Shown here: piece after piece, positions 56,564 to 64,000 of the stretch | Layout of the letters: every line of letters starts with the position of its first letter | Position numbering within the stretch: the stretch's first letter is position 1 | From: Apodospora peruviana | Lineage: Eukaryota > Ascomycota > Sordariomycetes > Sordariales > Lasiosphaeriaceae | Reading direction: 5' to 3' | Length of the DNA stretch: 64,000 nucleotides | NCBI GenBank assembly: GCA_033439685.1 | Contig: JAUEDM010000006.1 | Coordinates: 2,542,001-2,606,000, forward strand | The notes under the pieces: generated by a model | Databases searched by the model: none | What the model was told of the DNA's origin: nothing | Seen by the model: the letters and a program-made list of their open reading frames with translations, nothing else | Made by a program: the position numbers and the translations under genes

Positions 56564-59219
56564 TCAAAGGTGAGGAACTCCAAAGCTCTGCATGATCAGG
56601 TTCACGATACTTAGGAACCCTTCGCCTAGAATAAACCCCTGAAATAGAAAGAGAGTTAGTTTTACACAACTCTCTTTGACATACAAGACTGTGAACAGAC
56701 CGATGCAAGCACAATCAGCGGCGTATCTCGCCACCTCATCCTCGACCGCCACCACCAGCTCAGGACGCCACCTATCGTGCGAGCGAGCGTAAACGAAGGG
56801 ACGTTGTACATGCCTGTACACATCATTATCTTATTAGCAAACCGATCATTCATTTCTTCCCATCCATATCACCGTTCAAGAAAAGACTAAACCAACCAAC
56901 AGCCACGGCGATCCCGCCTGGAATCAGCGCCTGCCAGCGCCGATTCTCCGTATAGGAGATTCGCAACGCCGTCGTGACGGCGAACAGCACAGCCGAACTA
57001 ATAGCCCACTCCTTCGCCATGGGCGGCAGGCCTTGGCCCGTGACCAACCGGGCCGTGAAGATCCAAACATAGGCTGTCGGGACTTGGAATAGCCCATTGG
57101 GAATATCATACACGCTATCATGACGGTAATCAGTATCCGTAGTTCGAGTACATGACGTAGAGAGCATAAAGTATAGGATGGGGACTTACCTCGTGTACAA
57201 ACGATAAATGAAGGCGCTAACCACGGCTCCCACCGTCGCACCGATGACCTGACCCCAGAACTGGGCCTTTGGCGCAGCACCCAGGAGATGCCCCGTCTTG
57301 AGGTCTTGCATCAAGTCGCCAGCCTGAAGAGCGCCTGCTTCGGACACAGCGCCGGCAACCAAGTTGATCAAGACGCTCGACTTGTTGGACTGCGGAATGA
57401 TCAGCGCAAAGAACAGCTGGGCGAGCTTGCTGATGCCCGACACGGGATTCAGGTCCGTCTCTCCAAGCGCTCTGACGCCCATGATGCTCAGCACTAGCGC
57501 CATGAACACCGCCGTGATGGTGGCGTACAGTGGGACAAGGTCCCCAAACACGATGTGTATACAAATGATGCAGAATATGACGGACAAGGCAAGGCCGACA
57601 CCGACGACTCGGTCGCTAATCTGCTGGTCGGGAGGCGCATCGTCTTCGTCCTTTTCGGTCTGCGGGTGGTCGCTGTTCTCAGCTTGCCATGTATCATCGC
57701 CACCATTGTCTGATGAGGAGGAGCTCAGTCGGCTCGACGGTAAGGACGAGCTCGATGGATTGGCATCACCATCCTCAGTACCGACGGGGGTGTATCCCTT
57801 TGGGGCCCGGCAATCAAGGATCGCTCTGAGTTTGGCAGGCACGAATCGGTGTCCAGTGATTTCCTTCGTCTCTGGAAGGTACCGGGCGGCTGAACGCGAG
57901 GCAAGATAACCTAAGCTCACGACGGCGTCCGCCAGCATGATCGCCAGCGATATCCAAACGATCCAGCCCTTGCTCCCGTGCTCCCAGTCGTCGACGGATC
58001 CTGGCGCCCAGCCCTTGTACTTGGCCAAGGGGGAGAGAACGCCCCATCCAACGGCGGCACCGAGAAGCATGTGCAGCGTCGTGGCCGGACCCATTATAAT
58101 ACCCTGTCCAACGTACGCCAAGCTGGGATTCAGCGTCCAGAGCCAAGTGCTTGCCGCGACATGGCCAAAAATAGGTATGTTCCTCATGACAGGAAAGAAG
58201 TAGTTTAACAAGGTAAAGATACCCGACACAAAGAAGCATAGTAGTAGCAGCTGTACGTTACGCCGCCACGACTCCGGATCACTGTCTGATTCCGCCTCAC
58301 CGGTGGGGTTGGTGAGACCTTCGGCGCGATCACTGTCAGTAGGCACGAGACTGGCAAAGTCCGCAGCTATCGGGTCACCTTCGGTCTCGGAAGTGGACTT
58401 GCGCGTCTTGCCATGGAGCACGCTAATCAGCACCGCGGTGCTGAAGCCGCTGGGGAACTTGAGCTTCTCCCTGATGAGGACCTGCCGCCGTAACGGGACG
58501 GCAAAGACGACCCCAAAATAGCAGAGGCCCAAGGACCACAGCACGAGTTTCCACAGGCTGAGGTTTATGGGGCCTTGTTCTTCTGGTGTGAGCAGGTAAG
58601 TCATGGCCGGGAGCTTGGAGTTGAATATAAGTCAACATTCAGACCAAGTACCAAATCGATTAGTAAAGGAAAAAAAAATACTCACAACGCCAACAAACCC
58701 ACAACCCAGAGGCATAATAGCCATGCTCCCGGCCACGGTTTGAACGAGCACGTTCTCGACAGGCGTGAAAGGGAACTTGATATGGCGCGACACGGTCCTG
58801 AAGAAGCCGAAGCCCATCAAACTGGCGGGCATGGTCATGGTGCTGACCCACCCCGTTTGAAGACCGAAGTACATGTTGGAGAAGCAGATGACGAGACCGA
58901 CCGCCAAACCGACGAGGACGCCGCGGACGGTAAAACTCTCGCCTTCAATCACCGGGCGCGTTCGCTGTGATGCTAGTGCGCAGTCGGATGATGGCGTCGC
59001 GACACCGGGGCCTGTGTCTGAGGTCGATCCCGAGCCGGATCCCGAGACCCGGGCCGGTGACGCCGGACGTAACGGGTGGCTGTCGTCCATCGCGGTCGGC
59101 GATTTACTCCTCAAGAGACGCGGCATTGTCCGCTTGTTGAAGATGCGGGATCGGGGATGCGGAGAAGGTAAGCTGTATTCCGTAATCCATACGGTATGAT
59201 TCCCGTCTCGGGCAGGCAT
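56564..59219 (-). CDS. OPT-family transporter (YSL-like/YGL114W type)
   Basis: Exons 59219..58686, 58613..57190, 57114..56897, 56813..56701, 56638..56564; 787 aa with start 59219. In-frame ATGs at 59126 and 59090 would shorten only the disordered N-terminus. Family segments: FTVRGVLVGLAVGLVICFSN, YFGLQTGWVSTMTMPASLMG, GFVGVLPAMTYLLTPEEQGP (over the first junction), FAVPLRRQVLIREKLKFPSG, AGAVSEAGALQAGDLMQDLK and the C-terminal LVTGQGLPPMAKEW. About 14-16 membrane helices, with two hydrophilic acidic loops between them. Members import oligopeptides or metal-chelate complexes. The substrate cannot be told from sequence. It is convergent with PRMT3. Confidence 0.93.
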
Positions 59220-60532
59220 CTACGGGTGAGTGCACTAAAATGGCACCTTAACTGGGCATTGAGATTCTCAGCTCGCTTATTTAAGCATGGCGTATCAGGT
59301 CGTGTCTAAGTTGACTTATTTTCATCGGGAAAAAATAGCAGAAATCAAGAACTTAAAACTGATGATTTCTAGTCAAGTTGTTGAAGCTACTAATTGTGTC
59401 AGTGTCTACCGAATAGTTTGGCCATGGTGTTCTGCCTGACTCGCAGCTTTCCCTCCCAGAGGTCGAGGTGTTAGAGAATGAATGCGGTTAGGACCGTTAG
59501 GCATATCCGTAATCCGTAATCCGTAATCCGTAATCTGGACTCCGGAGTGGAGTGGGTTAGTTGTGCACGATGCATAACTCCCACACAGCTGTCTGTGATT
59601 GTGAATGGACAGGGGACTTGCTCGCTCTTTCCCGATTCCCAACTTCAACACCTGTACCTGCCATCGGCTGGGCAGGTCTATTCACTCAAAAAATGCCAGC
59701 TCGGATGGAAAGAGCTGGAGTTAGGATGGAAGGTAAATGTGAGCACCTTAGCTGCCACGCGCGCCTTACCAAGGTCCATGTTCCACGGCAATGCAGCAAC
59801 CGTTAACCATCTGATGTTTCAGCCTCGTCCCCGTCCTCGGTCCTCGTGCACCTGCCGCCAACCATTACTTCTGCAACATCGACAGGTCGATCTTTCCCTC
59901 GTACTCTTTCCATCCTTTGGCAAACCAGAAACCTGCCGCCAAAATGAACGACCATGTGCAGCAACAGCTGCTTGATGAACAAGTCGAGTAAGTGTTAGCT
60001 CTCAGTCCTGTGCTGTGTGACCTATACAAGTCAGAGACATTGGCGTTGCCTACTGCAGGCTCGGGCCGGCGGCATATCTGTTCTGACGAACCACCATCCT
60101 TTGCTCTATTGGCCGCTGGCGAGTGGCCCGGCCTGCTGGACAACAGTATATCTACGCAATACATCTTGCCTTGTCCTTTCCCGGTTAGATGAGAACCAGT
60201 TGCCTCCTCCACCGCCGTGCAAGGAAGTCACCAATCTCTGTGGGATCTCGGACGAAGCATATGCATGCGTCTGCCCGGCGCAACCTCGATTCAGAGTGGC
60301 CAGCCATGCGTTGTTTCCTGTCATTGTGGGACAGAGTCCTGTGATTCCGATTGAGATGTTGACTTCCTTGTTCGCGCTCAGTCTTATTTTATATGGCTTG
60401 CTACCCCGCCGTCTCCATTTTCATGTCTCACATGTAGACACATTATCCCTACACCTTGGGGCAGAACCCAGCAGGCCATCATCACAGCTTTACTTCCTAA
60501 CTGCCACTCATGTCCATGTTTCATCCTCACAG
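59220..60532. promoter_or_regulatory. Divergent OPT / FAD-oxidoreductase upstream region
   Basis: 1.3 kb between two divergent genes. It contains the heptamer repeat (59507-59534). It also has a possible alternative first exon of the oxidoreductase, 59944..59987 (MNDHVQQQLLDEQVE, GTAAGT donor), whose phase fits an acceptor at 60560-60561. Confidence 0.5.
59507..59534 (+). repeat. Tandem heptamer CCGTAAT x4
   Basis: Four perfect, head-to-tail CCGTAAT units about 290 bp upstream of the OPT start. A related TTCCGTAATCC occurs at 59176-59186 near the OPT start. Confidence 0.9.
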
Positions 60533-62264
60533 ATGAACACTTCGGCTAACCGCATCCCCAGGAAAAAGGTCGCCATTGTCGGCAGTGGCTGCGCTGGGCT
60601 TGCTGCTTTGTGGGCGCTCAACCGTAGCCCTCATGATGTCTACATCTACGAGGCCGCCGACCGGCTCGGTGGCCATACCAACACTGTGCCATGGACCCAC
60701 GGAAAGTATAAGACTGTTGTTGACACGGGCTTCATTGTCATGAACAAAGCGACATATCGTGAGTTGATATCCTTGGACGGCAATGGATCGGGACTAATAC
60801 CATGTTGTGTAGCCAATTTCATCAACTTCCTTGGGAATGTCGGTGTGCCCACGGTCGATACTGAGATGACTTTTGGTGTTTCACGCGATTATGGTCTGTT
60901 CGAGTGGGCAGGATCTGGCTTGAGCGCTTTGTTCTGCCAGCGTGGAAACCTCTTCTCCCTAAAGATGTGGCGCATGATATTCGACATTCTGCGCTTCAAC
61001 CAGTATGCCCTGGATCTGTTGAGAACAGGCGACGCAGAACCGTCTGTCACCAGCGGAGGCAACGAAGTTAGCGGAAGCTCTGTCGTTCCCCCGGAGGAAA
61101 CCATCGGCGAATATCTGGACCGAGAAGGCTATTCATCAGCCTTTAGAGACGACTATCTCATCCCAATGACTGCCGCGGTCTGGAGCACCAGTCCCGACAA
61201 ATGCTCACTCGACTTTCCTGCGGTGACTTTGATCCGGTTCTTGTGGGTGTTCATTTAACAGTCGACTTGATCCTGCTCCAGCAAGCTAATTTGTTGATAG
61301 GTGGAATCACCACCTTCTGTCGACTGTTGCCGCGAGGCCGGCATGGATGACTATCCCGACAGGGTCAAAGTCGTATGTCGATGCTATCGTGAAGGGCTTT
61401 CCTTCCAACCACATTTTTCTTAACACGTCAGTCAAGTCTCTGATCAGCGAAAAGGATGGCCGTGTGCGTCTCTATCTCCAAAACGGTCGCGTCGAGATAT
61501 TCGACCATGTCATTCTTGCCACACACGGCGACCAGGCATATTCGATCATCCGGGGCTCGGCAACTGAAGAGGAAAAGGAGATCATGTCGAGTTTCCATAC
61601 TTCGGAAAACACGGCAGTCCTCCACTCGGACCTCTCGCTGATGCCGCAGTCTCGTAAAGCCTGGTCAAGCTGGAACTACATGACGAAATCGTCGCCTTTG
61701 ACGGGCAAAGGCAACATTGACCAAGTCTGTCTGACGTATAACATGAACATCCTGCAGTATATCCCACAGCAAACCTTTGGCGATGTGTTGGTCACGCTCA
61801 ACCCGCTGCATGAGCCCGATCCGAAAACTGTCCAGGGCACGTACTCGTATGAACACCCATTGTACAACCCGGCCGCTGTCCGGGCGCAACAACGCCTGCC
61901 GAATATCCAGAATAAGCGAGGCATAAGCTATGCAGGCGCATGGACGAAGTATGGATTCCACGAAGATGGATTCAGCAGTGGGCTTTACGTTGCGCAGAAG
62001 CATCTGGGAGCAAAGCTGCCGTTTGAGTTCAAGGATTCGACGTTTAGTCGTGGCAAGAAACCGGAGCTGGTTTTCTGGGACTACGCGCTGAGACTCTGGA
62101 TCACGATAGTACAGGTATTTGTCATTGGAGTTCTGGATCGCATTGCTGGCCAGTGGATAGCGACACCGCGGCGGTTGGCTTCGCGGGTGCATGCCAATGG
62201 TGCTGCTTCTGCGAGTGCGGTTGTTGGCGCAAATGGACGAATCCAGGAGAAGAAGAAGGAGTAA
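60533..62264 (+). CDS. FAD-dependent amine-oxidase-like oxidoreductase
   Basis: Exons 60533..60758, 60813..61242, 61301..62264; 539 aa. The N-terminus has a Rossmann FAD-binding motif KKVAIVGSGCAGLAALWAL (12-29) followed by YEAADRLGGHTNTV. The protein contains YPNFINFLGNVGVPTVDTEM, AAVWSTSPDKCSLDFPAVTL and a C-terminal GAWTKYGFHEDGFSSGL flavin-contact segment. This is the amine-oxidase-like family often found beside cyclopropane fatty-acid synthase genes in bacteria. A hydrophobic stretch near the C-terminus (LWITIVQVFVIGVLDRI) may anchor it to a membrane. The second junction (TT|G) restores RFLWNHHLLSTV. Intron 1 is 54 nt and stop-free in frame. An alternative start exon exists at 59944..59987. 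Substrate unknown. Confidence 0.9.
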
Positions 62265-62534
62265 AATGGATGGCCATAAGTTTGATAGCAGACATAAGTA
62301 CAGCACACCGATAGTAATGAGAGTATGTATGTTCTGAACATAGTGCAACTCGAAGTGGTGATCAGATGCTATCAGCGCCTCGGGACAGGTAAAAGTGGCA
62401 AGGCTGACAGCTGTCTGCCATCTGGCGACAGCTCTCGAGCTTGCTTGAGCTTGGCCTGGATCACAACTCCCGGCCGGTCCAGAAAGGTCCACCACTTCAC
62501 CCAACAACATCGGAAGACACAAACGCCACCGAAA

Positions 62535-63666
62535 ATGAACACGATACCGTTCCTCCTCACGAGGAGGATACAAGCGCAATCGAATTCGGCATGTCTCCTA
62601 TGTCGCAGAATCGCACAGAAGCAGCCGCAGCAATGGACGACCCCGCGACGACCGTTCTCGCAGACGACGAGCAGGCAAGCGCAACAACACCAGCAACAAC
62701 AACAACGAGCGCAAGCCGTCACAATGGAGAGAATGAGGGCGGTTTATGATAAGAAGAACACCAGCACGATGTAAGAGGGTGTCCCCGTTCTTTTCGGTCG
62801 GGTTGGTTATGGCTATGGGATTTGATCTGTCGCAGGGGGGCTAGCCAGCTGCTGGCTAGCTAGCTACCCGATGGCACGGACAAGTTCGATGGGGTTTCTT
62901 GGGATATGGTATTCATTTGAATTTTGTGTCTGCTGGCAGGTTCTACGCGATCAGCCTCATCTTGGGCACGGTGGCCTTCTCGTACGGCTCGGTGCCCATG
63001 TACAAGATGGTATATCCAAACCCGACCTCACTCACCTGCTGCTGTTACTAATATGCTAACCTCTATCCTTGTTACAAAATTAATAGATTTGCCAAACCAC
63101 GGGCTGGGGAGGCCAACCCGTCCGCACGCACGGCGGCGGTTTTGGGTCTGACGACGAAAAGGACCTCGCGAGCAGGCTACAACCGGTAACGGACGCGAAG
63201 CGGATCCGCGTGACGTTCAGCTCGTCCGTGTCAGACGTGCTGCCGTGGAAGTTCACACCGCAGCAGCGCGAGGTTCGCGTTCTGCCGGGCGAGACGGCGC
63301 TGGCGTTCTACACGGCGACAAACCAAAGCGACCACGACATTGTCGGGGTGGCAACGTACAGCGTCACGCCGGCGCAGGTGGCGCCGTACTTTAGCAAGAT
63401 CCAGTGTTTCTGCTTCGAGGAGCAACGGCTGAACGCCGGCGAGACGGTCGACATGCCGGTCTTTTTTTATCTGGATCCGGATTTGTTGAACGATCTGAAT
63501 ATGAAGGGCATTGAAACAGTCACGTTGAGTTATACCTTTTTTAGTAAGTGGTCCTTGTTGTGAGAGAGTGTGAGAGAAAGTTTGAGTGGCTGACCGATAT
63601 GTGAAACTTCAAGAGGCGAAATATGACGATAAAGGGAATTTCAAGGATATTCCCAAGCCCATGTAA
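62535..63666 (+). CDS. COX11: Cox11, copper chaperone for cytochrome c oxidase
   Basis: Exons 62535..62770, 62940..63009, 63087..63543, 63614..63666; 271 aa. It inserts copper into the CuB site of Cox1. The first ~75 residues are a basic, Gln/Arg-rich mitochondrial presequence (MNTIPFLLTRRIQAQ). Exon 2 encodes the single membrane helix (FYAISLILGTVAFSYGSVPM). The intermembrane-space domain has ICQTTGWGGQP, the copper-binding KIQCFCFEEQRL (Cys209, Cys211) and MPVFFYLDPDL..D, ending LSYTFFKAKYDDKGNF. All family hallmarks and the length match. It is in tandem with the oxidoreductase, 270 bp downstream. Confidence 0.98.
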
Positions 63667-64000
63667 AATTGGCGTCTGGTTAGGACGGCAGTGTAGTATC
63701 AATACCTCAATGTACGGATTATACCCTTTGCCTATAGGATGTATATTTATCTTACCTGTCAGGGCGGCATAGGCTGGCCTCGATACTGGACTTTCGAGGA
63801 CATGATATCCGAGAGATATCTTAAGAAAGCAAATCTCCAACAGCTGCGCCTTGGATCTTTCACCACAGTCATATGTACAAGTGTAATCCGTACCTAGACC
63901 TTGAACTGGGCATTCCATGCCAAAATCCGGGGAAGCCCCAACTCAGTTCCCCTATCTGCGAGAATAATACGTATCAGGTAAGCAAAAAAAACCGCGCATA
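63667..64000. other. COX11 3' flank to window end
   Basis: 334 nt, with no gene seen. Confidence 0.5.

Noticed and set aside
60017..60532. In-frame N-terminal extension of the FAD protein by ~170 residues
   Set aside because: The extension lacks domain content and separates the start from the FAD-binding motif, which is N-terminal in the family.
61665..62579. 304-aa minus-strand frame over the FAD oxidoreductase
   Set aside because: Antisense to conserved FAD-protein sequence and running into the COX11 start; no domain seen.

Overview
The window comes from a filamentous ascomycete (Pezizomycotina, most likely a Sordariomycete). The main evidence is a single-polypeptide AROM protein, a fungal rvt (reverse-transcriptase-related) gene, a divergent intron-bearing histone H3/H4 pair, and many short GT..AG introns, mostly 50-90 nt. 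All calls are read from sequence. Exon boundaries were chosen so that reading frame, splice sites and family conservation agree; no alignment was run.

Left part (1-12.1 kb): the 3' end of an unidentified gene, a kappa-class glutathione transferase/DsbA-like isomerase with five exons, then histone H3 (minus) and histone H4 (plus) diverging from a shared 1.9 kb promoter region. Beyond H4 is a gene-poor stretch. It hides a 173-nt relic of a NASP/Sim3-type histone chaperone gene on the minus strand, a small secreted 10-cysteine protein whose signal peptide and body lie in different frames, a microsatellite and a long purine-rich tract.

Middle part (12.1-37 kb): an MFS hexose transporter is followed by a 1.5 kb mosaic of degenerate inverted-repeat elements. 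Next is rvt (minus, 993 aa, D..DD catalytic residues retained), which diverges from the five-domain AROM shikimate-pathway protein (1579 aa). A Rpn4-like C2H2 regulator follows on the minus strand. Then come about 7.7 kb in which I see no convincing gene.

Right part (37-64 kb) is dense with housekeeping genes: a 2599-aa neurofibromin/IRA RasGAP (minus), the nuclear 5'-3' exoribonuclease Rat1/Xrn2 (minus), the Golgi tether Uso1 (plus), PRMT3 arginine methyltransferase (plus), an OPT-family transporter (minus), an FAD-dependent amine-oxidase-like protein (plus) and the cytochrome oxidase copper chaperone Cox11 (plus).

The genes do not form one pathway. Functional links are local: H3/H4 share a promoter region; rvt and AROM share an intergenic region (known rvt biology points to amino-acid stress, and AROM makes aromatic amino acids); RAT1 and USO1 share a 1 kb divergent promoter region. 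The most unusual items are the domesticated reverse transcriptase, the NASP relic near the histone genes, and the repeat mosaic beside rvt.
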